DNA of 60,000 nucleotides from Bugula neritina (Eukaryota; Bryozoa; Gymnolaemata; Cheilostomatida; Bugulidae): NCBI GenBank assembly GCA_964035545.1, contig OZ037770.1, positions 4,385,662 to 4,445,661 of the forward strand, read 5' to 3'. Shown piece by piece: positions 24,646 to 37,126 of this stretch (position 1 is its first letter; each line of letters starts with the position of its first letter). The notes under the pieces were generated by a model. It saw only the letters and a program-made list of their open reading frames with translations, ran no database searches and was not told where the DNA came from. The position numbers and the translations under genes were made by a program.

Positions 24646-24968
24646 GCTCTCTCACTCCTCTCTCTGTCTCTTTCTCCCACACCTTCCACTCAACCTCTCT
24701 CTCTTTCTCTCCCTCTCTCCCACCCTCCCTCTCTCCCACCCTCCCTCTCTCCCACCCTCCCTCTCTCCCACCCTCTGTCTCTCCCACCTTCTCTCTCTCT
24801 CTCCCACTCTCCGTCTCTCCCACCTTCTCTCTCTCCTAACCTTTCTCTCTTCCCTTTTCCACTATCTCTCTGACTCTCTCCCTTTCTCTCTTCTACCCCA
24901 TCTCTCTTCCATCCTCTCTCCTAACCTTTCTCTTCCACCCCCCCTCTCCCACTCTCGTTCTCTCTCTA
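24646..24968 (+). repeat. Polypyrimidine (CT-rich) minisatellite
   Basis: About 320 bases almost wholly C and T. A roughly 16-base unit 'ctctctcccaccctcc' is repeated near 24712-24775, and looser CTCTCT runs lie around it. Strand asymmetry is extreme, with purines only on the minus strand. Open frames crossing it on both strands are low-complexity artefacts. Confidence 0.93.
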
Positions 24969-25069
24969 GTTTGCATGGCTTTACCCAATTTTGGTTTATT
25001 TTTTTATTTTGTTTCAGAGTATCCAAAAGGAAAGCTAAAATTTATTTAATATATATTATACCAACTTGA

Positions 25070-28000
25070 GCTTTACATATAATATCAAATAAATGCTGTG
25101 TTTTGTTAAAACAATGTTTGCAACTTTGTAGTATATTCAAATTCATAATTTATTTGTAGAGTCACACAACAAGACACTACTCTGACACACTCGCAAGTTG
25201 CCACTGATCCAGCAGTATAGATGATTGTTTTCTCCCACTGGCTATGCTGTCACGCTTTGCTGTTGTCGTGTTTGAAACAAACCAATTGTTTGCCTACGCA
25301 GATTAGGGTGAGAAAAAAAGTGAGAAATGAAAGCTGTTTTTAATACCAACTACACTTAGTTTTTATTGAATGAAAAACAAAGTGAAATCATTAGTTATCC
25401 GGTAAATGACTAAATCATTGTTTATAAAGATGAAACACAAATAATCTTATAATATGCTAATGAAATTTGGCTTTCAAATAGCTTTTTTCTGTATATTTGT
25501 TGAGGAAGTTTATCTTCAACAAAACTCCGTAGCTGTTGAATATGTGGAGAGTATTTTATATTGCATAAATTTATAGAGTAAAAGGTTCTCATCAAACTTT
25601 TACAACTTAGCTCATCGACGGTTTAAAAGTGTGAGTCACCCTTCACACTAGAGTTTTATAAAGTTTTAATGAATGTGCAGTATTTTATAAAATATTGTGT
25701 GTCTCGTAAATTTAGCTATTTCTACCTTTTCAGTGAGATTGGAGTAAACACACCTCAAAATTCACATCTGGTATCACATTGATTTATCGCAAGTCAAAGT
25801 ACACCTACTAACTCTTCCTTGCATTAATACCTGCTTGCTTTTGCACTTCTACTCATTTCATATACCTAACATTTCTCTTGCAGATGAATTACATCTTTTA
25901 AGTTGTAAAAGCCTTAAATAGCATGAAATTAATGAGGTTTAAACCGTGGCCACACTAACTATTGATGCGTTTATTGATGGGTTAAATTACACGAAAATAT
26001 TGTCTCTTTCTTTTTAGTTTCACCTAAAGTATTACATACTATTGATGGAGGCTTTGCTGAAGTTTTTGGGTGATGATTTGTCAATAATTTTCCAGAGAAG
26101 ATGATGCCACGGTGGCTGGCATCATTATGCAGTTTCCAAATTTCTTTCGGCTTTGCTCTAGTGAAAATGTTGGAAAACAATCAACAAAAAGGTTTGTACC
26201 ATAAACGAAGTTATTGTGTGCGTGTTGTCAAAGCATAAAGTGTGCTGGAAATTTTTAGGTTTCTGTTGAGATGCGTTTTTGCTTTTCCTGCATGAAAAAA
26301 GTTCCAGTTTCAGTTAATATCACTAGCGGAGTGCCCACCTTTATTTTAAATCATATTGATGCATAAGTTCTTTTTGTAATATTAAAAGTATAACTTGCTT
26401 AATTGCTATTCAATGCCCTTTGAAGTTTCCAACTGTAGTTAATTAGTTGATTTGGCAGCATAGTATCGATGATTGATGAAGGCAGCCGATATAATTATAA
26501 GCATAAATATCTATATCTACATGAAGATGTCATTCCCAATGATTGTTATTCTGAAATCAGCTGATTAAGTTATCACAAACTAAACATTTTGACCAGCGGC
26601 TTGCAATGCAACTCGGTGAAATTTCAGACTTAGATAAATTGAATTTCTTACTGAAAATCGTGAAGGTATTAAAGTTTAAAGTGAAAGTTTAAAGGGTCAT
26701 CTCTCTGCGAATTCTAATAGCATGGTGCCAATTAGACTTGAAAAAATTTCAAGGCACTATAAAGCACTAAGCCCATTCTTACAAGTAGTTTCAAAGTGCA
26801 CTGGAATTTCAGTTTACTTGTCATTGTATAGAATCCTGATCTACACTATATAGCATTCACTATTGCCTGCTTCTTCTAAGCATCTATAATGTATTAACTA
26901 CAGTTTGCTTTGAGAAGTGAATTTCTACTTGGTATTTTTTCCTTATCGTTCCGTTGTTTGCCAGTAGTCTTAATTTAATGGATTTTCCCTTTTCAAAAGT
27001 GGTTGTGACAATCAAAACACATCATGCAGCCTGCAACTACACAATCAGTCAGTAATTTCTTCCATTAAAGTAGCTCTTCTGGTTACTCTTGCTCACCTAA
27101 AAGCCTGAGCCTCATTCAAATTGCAATTTTTTAGAGTTGTTAGTTTTTCATGCAGTCTTTCATTTTTTTTTGTTAGGCACAAAATTAGTATTCACTAGAC
27201 CTAATCTTTCATCTGCATGTATGCCTATTGTTTGTTCATTAAAGAAAAACCTCTGCTGAATATTGAACTAATAATGAAAATAAATTCCTTAAACTAAAAG
27301 TAGCAGTGTGATTTTGGTATTACAATTAGTTGTTAGCATAGAGTCAAGTTATTGACAGGAATTTTCAAATTGAAATGAATGAATTTCATTGTAAGTCAGC
27401 AAGATTTAGTCTAAGTAAACATAGCATTACATCGTGTTTTATTTAGCATTTGCAGAAGGCAACATATATCTTAAGGATTATTGTAAACTTAAATGTAATT
27501 TTAGTTACTTTCCATGTTTGTTATTGTAGATGGTCTTGTTCTTTAGGATGGATGTGACAACTCCTTGTGTCAAGCTTAACTGATTGACTACTGAATGCCA
27601 ATTATATGTTTTGCCAAAAAATGTGAAAATGGAGTGCATGTCTACTTTATTTGAGAAAATTTTAAAAATACTTTTGAAACTTCATCTAGCCAAACAATAC
27701 AACAGTTTCATTTTATGAAAAAATATCATTTGCACAAAAATGTATTATGTAATCGAACAATTTCTAGAAAAAAAAGTGCTTTCCTCCAGTTTTGCTAATG
27801 AACTACATTTTTCATTATATGCTTGTCTTTATAATTTTATTAATTGTTTTTTCTGGTGAGTCAATTAAAGTCAATTCAACCTAGAAAAGTCTGAATTTCA
27901 GACTTAATTTCAAGCTAGAATATTCACATTTTTAGGTCTGCGTTTGCAAACATTGTTGTGTTACTTTACTTTTTATATTTTTTGAAATAAATATCTTTTT

Positions 28001-29518
28001 AGCTTGTGCCTATTCCTGATTAGAATAGTATAATAATATTTAACTTTTCTTCAATTTCAATAGATGAAAATGTTGATCAGTTGGAGTATTCAGTTTAGCT
28101 GAATTTTACTTGCTTCTGCGAAAACAATCTTTTGGAGTTGTCTGCCCTCTCTTTAGGTAATTTTTTGACCTATGGTCAACGCAATAATTATAACTTTTTA
28201 AAGATGCTTGTGAACCTAACAATATAGCATAACTATCAAACCACATTATTCAATATCTGCATAAAACTTAGCCGATAAGCTGCCACCCAATGAGCTTGAA
28301 AAGATATTAGAATTCTAGCTCAGTGCTGCCATCAATGTAGATATTTATAATGATATAAAGCCAAAACTCATTATTGCATGAAATTATCTAACCATTCCTG
28401 ACAAAGAATCGAGATAATAACTCCAAAGTTGGTCAGTTGAAACCACAGCAATAATACTTTAATCCTTATAATTGTCAGGTTTAATTTTATACCAAGCCCC
28501 AATAAGTGCATATAACTATGACAACACAGCCTAAGCACCTCCAATGCAAGAAATTTAGTATTGTGGTGCTGCAAATCCTCCAGTTACAAATGAGTAGAGC
28601 TTTCATGATTATTGGTCTACCATAATGTTTATTTAGTTTTAAGGACTAGCATAAATGCTATTATATGCGGGAGGTATTTGAAAAGCTTCCAACTCCATCT
28701 TCAACTACGGGCTATTATAATTATGCCGATAAACGAGATACTACACTCAGACTGCCCTGTTATAGTACTATGATTGGCTACTGCAAAATTTTTGCCGATA
28801 GACAACATTTAATTATGATGTAATGTATCTCGTATTGATACATAAGTGTTATGTCTGAGGACGAGATACTGTGAAATTATGCCCTGAAAGATTTTGATAA
28901 AAAAACGTTAGAAGAATGAAGAAGTTATTTTAGTATAACTATAGGTGTTTCAAATTGTTTTAACAAATGAAATTGCTTGACTCTTTTAGTAATAAGTTCT
29001 ATTTAGTTTTTCTTAAAAACAAAAGATTACACAAAAAAGTTATACTCTGGGTAGAAAAATTGGAAAACTGGAAAAAATTGGTCTATTAATAGGAATTTAT
29101 ATTTTTTTAAATACCTTGCTATAAAAAAATTTGAGCTTGTATAAGCTTTAGCAAGCATACTTATCCACAAATATCAAATGAAAATATTTCCTAGCTGTCT
29201 TAAAAACTTGCAAGGCCAGATTTTGTGCTAAAACTTTCTTTCATTCATTTTCGAGATACAACACAAAAACAAAATCAGTATTAAAACGACGGAACAAATT
29301 TTTAAATTGTGACTACTGAAGACTGAAACTGGAAAGGTTGCTTTGTGGCTTACCTATAAATAAATTATTATTTCAATAGATTACCAAAATTGTATAATTA
29401 GATTGATATCATTATTGTTAGTTTGGTAATTGATGCCATTATTGCATAATACAATGTAAGCATCAGTCTTCTATTTTTTCTTTTCAAAAGTATATATAAT
29501 TATCTGACATGTGCATGG
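25070..29518. other. Intergenic, no gene seen
   Basis: AT-rich sequence with scattered splice-like sites and short frames, none forming a convincing chain of exons. No SINE head or long repeat is seen. Confidence 0.4.
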
Positions 29519-29803
29519 TATAAAAGATAGTAGTGAGATTTGACCGCCACTGTGCTGTTTTATAAAGTGAGATATTCTGTTTGGTATAATGTAATAGACT
29601 CAACTTTTTACAGCTTGACACATTTGTTGAAATTTCACTTTTGGCTGCCGGAAGTACCACAGAACATATATCGTAACTTTTCCAGACTCCTAAGATTAAA
29701 AAAATAAATGTACGTGCTGCACTATTTATTGTTAAGGTAATGCAAATATGAATATACTCATGTAGAATAAATCGAGACTAACAGTTCCTATGTTAATTTT
29801 TAG

Positions 29804-29907
29804 CATTTTGCTTTGATGACATTCACTGTTGTGGAGATCTGAGTTGTTGCCCTGCAGAATTACGCAATAGCGATGAATATGGACCAAGATGCTGCTTGTT
29901 AGAATGA
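29804..29907 (+). CDS. Orphan terminal exon of a cysteine-knot-like peptide
   Basis: After the acceptor TTAATTTTTAG, an exon open in phase 1 runs to TGA (29905-29907). It has seven cysteines spaced C-x5-CC-x4-CC-x13-CC (first Cys codon 29809, last pair 29890-29895). Phase and C-x5-CC-x4-C core equal those of the terminal exon at 1075-1187, so it probably codes the mature part of a related secreted peptide. The first knot cysteine would come from an upstream exon. None is evident nearby; the third exon at 8266-8331 (one Cys, phase-1 end, giving C-x6-C) would fit, but across about 21 kb. A TATAAAAG at 29519-29526 could mark a promoter. Function is unknown and may be toxin-like, defensive or regulatory. 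The sequence is not written out. Confidence 0.6.
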
Positions 29908-32413
29908 TTTGCTGTGTTATCATTCTTCCGCAAAAACAAAATTTTTATCAATTTTGTCTACATTCAAATGACATAATTATATTGATTTCGTTATAAAAAT
30001 AGACAACTTTGGAAGTCTGAACCAATTTGTTTGCCATGCCATTATATTTATGGAATATAAGTAGTTGAGAAAAAAAACTCTATATATAAAATAAGTGCCA
30101 AGTTAAAAACGTAACACAATTACTATGATGAGTGTATGATATTGTAATAAATTTGAAAAGCATAACATACAGAGCTCTTATAAACAATGCATTAAATTTA
30201 CAGGCCTACTTATTTATAGTTTGCATGGTGACTCTTTAACATCACTGAAGTTGAAATAAAAGTTTGAGATCACAGAAAACTATTTATAAAAAAAGTAATA
30301 ATAGTTGATGAAAACGCAGGCATTAAAACGGACAGCAATTACACAATACAAATGCTTGCCAACAACTGCAAAACTATAATGTTATAGACTGCAGATGATT
30401 GCAATCAATCAATCAATCAATCAATAATGATTACTGAATTAATAACAGCTAGATTCAATTTCATTGTTGATGACTAAATGGTTTATAATATTGGTTATTA
30501 AATATAACTGCTAATTGTAAATTTACCTAATTATAAAATTAATCTTTACTGTAAAACAAATCTGCACAAGTGCCAGTATAAAATTAAAGAACACATGCAA
30601 AAAAACTAATGGTTATAGAGACTGTACTTTGCTGCCAATTTAAAAAAAAGAGTTGTATATATAAAGGAATGGTATACAAAAAATTATTTGGTTTTATTAC
30701 TTTATTAAGCAAAGTAATTAATTAATATTTTGGGCACCACTGTGTCCATCTTAAAGTAACAATGAATAATAAAAATTCAAAAGCTGTATGACGTTGCATT
30801 AAACTCTGTGCATGAAATAAAGTAGAGAGAGTAGCAGTTGTTTTAAATAATTTAAACTGAAAATAATCTAATTTTGTTACGTTACACGAGTAAGAATTAT
30901 ACTGATTGTTTTTTTAATAAAAATGAATAAGGGCTACTTGAAAATATTGTAAATTATATCTGTATATAAAACAAGGTAGATTTGTTAACATTTGTGGAAG
31001 TTGAGTAGTTATAGTGTAAGATTTAGCAGTATAGTTTTATAGCAATCTGGAGTAGTTTAGCATATTGATCTGAATTGCGATAGTAGATTCTTTAAAAATG
31101 ACTAATTCAAAGCTGGTACTCTATTTATATATGCTTTCCTGGTTAGTATAGTAGACGTATATGATATATTTTTCAATTAATCTCATGGCAATGTTAAATT
31201 ATCCTGTGTGATAGGCGACGCCCTTTGTCACCTTTATAGGTTTGTTTACACAAGGCTTCAGGGCAGGTTAATTTGTAAATCATGTCGTGTAAATGTTCTT
31301 TATTAGTCTTGTCTTTGATGTTTAAATGTGAGGTTACATGGGAGTTTTGTTAAATACAAATAGTGCAATTTATATTTAAAAGAGCTCCATGAATATAAAT
31401 TTTTTGATTAATAAAATTGCTTTCCTAATGGTAGCTCTAATCCAATGCAAAGTCTCATGTAATATGACAAAAGCAGTTTTAAGCAGTTTAGCTACATTTT
31501 GCTTAAAATGTTTAAAATTTTAGCATATAGTATAATATTAAATATATTTTCACTATAAACTTTTGTTAGTTTTACTCAATATAACACTGAGAAATTTCTA
31601 CTTTGTTGTATTCTTTATGGATTTATTTTATTTATGCTTTTATTTTATTATGCATTAATGATTATAGGAATTATTTGCCTATTCAATGGTATGATTTTAT
31701 TCATATTTTAGAGTTATCTCCTTATATGGAAAAGAAAACTAAAACAAAAACATGACAACTAATAAAAGGATTGTTCTGACATAAAACATTATGCAGCGTG
31801 TACAGTTTTGTCATTGGAGAAAACACTTATTTTTGCAAGAACCTTTAATTATTTACATACTATATTATGCATATTTAAATCCTACTCAAGCCCCAAAACA
31901 AAGTAATAAGAATTCCTTACAATTCCTATGACTTACACTACTCTTTTATAATAGAGCCAATTCAATAATACTTGCCAGCCTCATTTTTGTAGCATTTTAT
32001 GCTAGGCATCTTAATTTTATTTGAACACCTTACCTAAACTTTTGAAAATTATTATTCTTAGACTCGATTTATAAGGTAAATCTACCTGCTTAGACATTGA
32101 ATAGACCATGCATATAGTTGTCTGATCAGGACCAAAAAAATGACCAGTTATAATAACGACAAGGTGTGTGTTTATGAGATATTTATAACCTGTTATACCA
32201 ATATAATAAACTAAAATTACACAGTTTTAAGTTATTGAGCAAAACTTTAGTTCAAGTGTTTATAATTATCTTGTCACAAAATCAATATAATATTTACGCT
32301 GAGAATGTGGCTTCTCAAATAAAGAATGATAATATGTTTGAAAAGCATTTTAAGAAGCAAAGTCAATAAAAACGTGCACTTTCCGCAAAGATTTTATCTG
32401 AAACAAGAGTGCA
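29908..32413. other. Intergenic, no gene seen
   Basis: AT-rich with only a short (CAAT)n repeat. The last 150 bases may hold the GPCR promoter, but no clear TATA box is placed. Confidence 0.45.
30402..30426. repeat. (CAAT)n microsatellite
   Basis: Six consecutive CAAT units. Confidence 0.9.
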
Positions 32414-33343
32414 ATGGATAACAGCAGCATTCTATGTGATGACGTCACTGATTTATGTGTGGACTCTACTAACTCAACAGCTTTCTTCTCTCTGAATTTT
32501 GTCAGTGTTGTACTCAACATCTTCAACCTGATTGCTCTGAAAAAATTGGACAAGTCGAAACGAAACGCTTATTTCTGGATAATAGTGAATATTGGCAAAT
32601 GCGACACCGTGACCGGCTGTACTTTCTCTCTTCCGGTCATCCGTCAGTTGAACAAAATATTAATAAGTTTATCAACTGTTAGTGCTCAGACCTTTCAAGT
32701 CACAGCCACTATATCTGCTTTTAGTTCTTTTGTTGCTAAAAACTTCATCTTTGCTATTGGCAATTATGAACGGTACATCTCCATATGTCGTCCTTTACAG
32801 GTGAACGCTAACAAAATCGTTACAAACATTAAACCCTGTGTTGGTATTGCTTGGATAATCAGCTTTGTTCTCTTAACTATTTCAATTCTCACAGATACTG
32901 CTAAACTTTGCTTTGGTGGGTTTGGAGCTCTAATAGATAAACCTAACAACCAGACAAAAGCTGTATTTGTTATTTCCATCACAACAACTTTCATCTCTTC
33001 TGCCATCTGTCTATCAAAAGTTTGGAAAGAGTTGAAGATGATGCAGTCAAGAAGTCCAGTTCCAGCGCCAGATGATCTGATAGTAAAGAGGTCTGCTCAG
33101 TATATTCGAGCAGTTTCTATCGTTCTTTATGTGTCTTACATTCCAACAGTTATGTCAGCGGTGTCCAATAGTGTTGATGTTATTCCGAAGAGCGCTCGAA
33201 ATCTGATCAGATGGATTGCGTACTTCTATATGACGATCTCTGGCATTTCTAATGTTTTGTTGTACTTTCTCATGACACCAGGCTACCGTGTTCATGTGAT
33301 AAACTTACTAAGAAGAAAGAAACCTAGGGTAGGACAAATATAA
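32414..33343 (+). CDS. Intronless rhodopsin-like (class A) G-protein-coupled receptor, divergent
   Basis: A 309-residue protein from an ATG with G at -3 and +4. The N-terminus has N-glycosylation sites at N3 and N20. Seven hydrophobic segments lie at about 25-45, 52-75, 93-117, 140-161, 183-204, 229-251 and 264-287. TM3 ends in NYERYISICRP (E119-R120-Y121), the counterpart of DRY. TM7 has NVLLY (280-284) where NPxxY is usual, and a short basic C-tail follows. No cysteine sits near the top of TM3 to pair with C166 of the second outer loop, so the usual disulfide seems absent. Ligand unknown; short loops suit a small-molecule or peptide chemoreceptor-like role. Lineage-expanded chemoreceptor families are often intronless, which is an inference here. 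An AATAAA follows 13 bases after the stop. Confidence 0.85.
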   Translation: MDNSSILCDDVTDLCVDSTNSTAFFSLNFVSVVLNIFNLIALKKLDKSKRNAYFWIIVNIGKCDTVTGCTFSLPVIRQLNKILISLSTVSAQTFQVTATISAFSSFVAKNFIFAIGNYERYISICRPLQVNANKIVTNIKPCVGIAWIISFVLLTISILTDTAKLCFGGFGALIDKPNNQTKAVFVISITTTFISSAICLSKVWKELKMMQSRSPVPAPDDLIVKRSAQYIRAVSIVLYVSYIPTVMSAVSNSVDVIPKSARNLIRWIAYFYMTISGISNVLLYFLMTPGYRVHVINLLRRKKPRVGQI

Positions 33344-33356
33344 AACTTGTTTCATG

Positions 33357-33362
33357 AATAAA
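33357..33362 (+). promoter_or_regulatory. Polyadenylation signal of the GPCR
   Basis: AATAAA just downstream of the TAA stop. This implies a very short 3' UTR unless a later signal (for example AATAAA near 33638) is used. Confidence 0.45.
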
Positions 33363-34625
<1,263 letters not shown>

Positions 34626-35584
34626 TATAAATGTGTGTGCTTGTGCTGTTATACATAGACTACTAATTGCATATAATACATTAACTAGGTTTGATGTAAA
34701 GAACATAAATTTATGACTCTTGGGTAACATTCAACTTAAGCATGAAGTTTGCAAAATATAAGTTGAAGTTAGATAATAATATTCTTTGCCCAACCAATAT
34801 AGCTATACAATTATCATTTACCTATATTGTCTTTACTGAATGCAATATAATCTTATATTAGCAGAACAGCATGTTATAATTTTAATTAACATACATTCAA
34901 GTTAATGAGTATTATTTATAAAGTTTATCAATCAATATATATTAAGTATATACACTAGCAACACAGAGTTTCTACTGCAGCAATTTTATGTCCCATAAAC
35001 TTTATTTTATAATTATTGGTAGTATAAAATATTGGTTAGTTCTATATATCACAATATGTATGCATATATAATGAAGTTTTATATACTTCATGGTTGCATT
35101 TGAGTAAATTTCTAGGCCAGAGAGGGGCAAGGGTTGTTTTTCATCTTTATTTTTCTTATATAAAAAATCAACAGTGAAACCTATACATAAACAATGTTAA
35201 CTCTAGTATGGTAAATGATCAACTGATAGTAACATAAAACATAAACGCAAGAAGTTGTATCAATAATCATTGAAACTACAATTCTATAAATTATCAACAA
35301 CAAAAAACTAAACTTGATTATAGAATAACATAATAGAATACAAAATAGCTACCTTGTCAGCCTGTGCCTGGTGAGATACTGATTACTAATTTTCATGTAG
35401 TTGCTTGCTATAAATATTTATAATAGCTATAATGGCTATAACAGCAGCTAGCTATACAGCTGAGTCAAACTATAGCTTTGAAGTTGAGTTGGTCACACTC
35501 CAGCCCAGGTGAAGTGCAGTCCCCAAGCCCAGTCTATAAGTGCAAAAAATACTTTATATACATACATACATATGGTATCAGCAA
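34626..35584. other. Intergenic, no gene seen
   Basis: AT-rich. A weakly coding-like frame at 35478 runs into the SINE and is not supported. Confidence 0.5.
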
Positions 35585-35795
35585 CCATGGTCTAGGGGTT
35601 ATAGTTGGTTTGTTTAGTAAACACGACGTCATGGTCACGGGTTCGAGCCTCGACAAATGCAATTAGGGATGTGAGAAGAGCATCCAGGCATAATACCTCC
35701 TGTGCCTCATATGAATAATTCCTTAGCCAGATTCAGTAAACAAACTATTTTATCAGGAGTTTTTTCACAGGAATGGTGCATACTATAACCTGCTC
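35585..35795 (+). mobile_element. tRNA-derived SINE, family 2 (copy 2)
   Basis: The head has 'tggtctaggggtta' (A-box region) and GGTTCGAGCC (B-box, 35640). The body matches the copies at 7915 and 58075: 'gagcatccaggcata', 'cctgtgcctcat', 'cacaggaatggtgc'. Confidence 0.8.
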
Positions 35796-36823
35796 GAGTC
35801 TATGTATATAGTAGCACAATTACATGTAGCTACCTATATAGACTCCTATTCTGAAATTTCACTAAAAAATCTATCACAAGGCTGTGGTGTTTACAATTGG
35901 AGTTACTTTCACACTTCAAGTCAGCTGACAGCACTTTTAACTTATCACATTAGACTTTCAACTAAAAATTGAGGTCTGCCCATCGCACCTTCATAATGAA
36001 AACTGTAACATGCAAGCATCAGCAGCAACTGTATAATGCTCAGCAGCTAAAACTCTGGGTCAACAAGATTGGTATATATTAGTAAAATTGCTTTGACAGG
36101 ATATTTTTAAAGCATAGTAAATATAACCATGCAGCAAGTATTTTTTAGCAAAATTTGAACCGCTAACATTGATGAACACAAATAACGTGATATAATTGAA
36201 AAAACTAACACACAAGCTAACGGTTTAAGTGGTTATTTATGTCTACTTATCTTAGAGGGTGGAAAGAACTCTTGCTAATTTTTTGTTACTCTTATTTATT
36301 TATTAATCCTTTTAAACCTTGCATATATACAACTCTAATGTCCACAAAAGTTAACTCCTTGTCATAAATCATGAAAAGCAAATAATGTCTGTTAATGTCT
36401 GCATTATTAATCAACTCATAGAGTTACTATCAAAGTGTGAATCACTTTAGCAAACAAATTGCTTTCACTTGTCTAAACCACAATAAGTCGTATCTAAACC
36501 TTTTGTAGCTCCTTTCTTAAATAGTTTTTTAATAATGAGTTGAGAAACCTTTATCAGTATATAAAAATTATAAATGATAAATAATTGAAATGCTAACAGT
36601 GGAAGGTAAATCTTTTGATTTCACAACTTGTTTTTAAAACTGATAACTTCCAGTCCTGTGGTTAAAGGTTGGCCTTTTTTATTGCATGCAAGTGTTGATG
36701 TGTCTAATTAGCAATTATATCTGCTTAGTTATATGCAATAAAATAGCATTCTTTAGTATAAAGTCAGATAATTAGTTAATATATACACCCTGATTTAATG
36801 ATTATATAGCTGTTATGTTACAG
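35796..36823. other. Intergenic, no gene seen
   Basis: AT-rich; no feature recognised. Confidence 0.45.
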
Positions 36824-37126
36824 GGTCATATAATTCAGTATTACTCAGCAGAACTAATTAGCTTTAACTTTTTTTGTTTAACCACAGTTGGCTCATTTGT
36901 TTCTATGTTTTCTCGGGTCAGGAATGAAGGTTTTAAAACAAGGATATTATGGACTCTTATCATAGCTGTGGTTTTAATATATTTTACTCAATCTGCTTTG
37001 ACAGGAAGCAGTAATCTTTTACGTCTAATTCTGCTATTTGTTACAATTGAATGTCGAAAAATTATGAAATACTTTGACCTCCTGCATAAGAGTTTAAAAC
37101 TGCCCTGGAAAAACAAAAACATATAG
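36824..37126 (+). CDS. Possible terminal exon of an unidentified membrane protein
   Basis: After an acceptor-like GTTATGTTACAG the frame stays open for about 100 codons to a TAG stop. It contains two or three hydrophobic stretches (about 36842-36905, 36950-36995 and 37006-37050), followed by a basic end (KLPWKNKNI). It could also start at the ATG at 36815. No upstream exon is identified and I do not recognise the family. A chance open frame is a real alternative, since T-rich DNA favours hydrophobic codons. Confidence 0.3.
   Translation, partial: GHIIQYYSAELISFNFFCLTTVGSFVSMFSRVRNEGFKTRILWTLIIAVVLIYFTQSALTGSSNLLRLILLFVTIECRKIMKYFDLLHKSLKLPWKNKNI

Noticed and set aside
24425-25069. 214-codon open frame, the longest between 20 and 30 kb
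   Set aside because: Mostly Ser/Leu/Pro from the CT-rich tract, and its start is in a different frame from the better-supported exon 24384-24451.
28075-28160. Possible cysteine-bearing exon before a GTAATT donor
   Set aside because: Stops interrupt the relevant frames after the acceptor.
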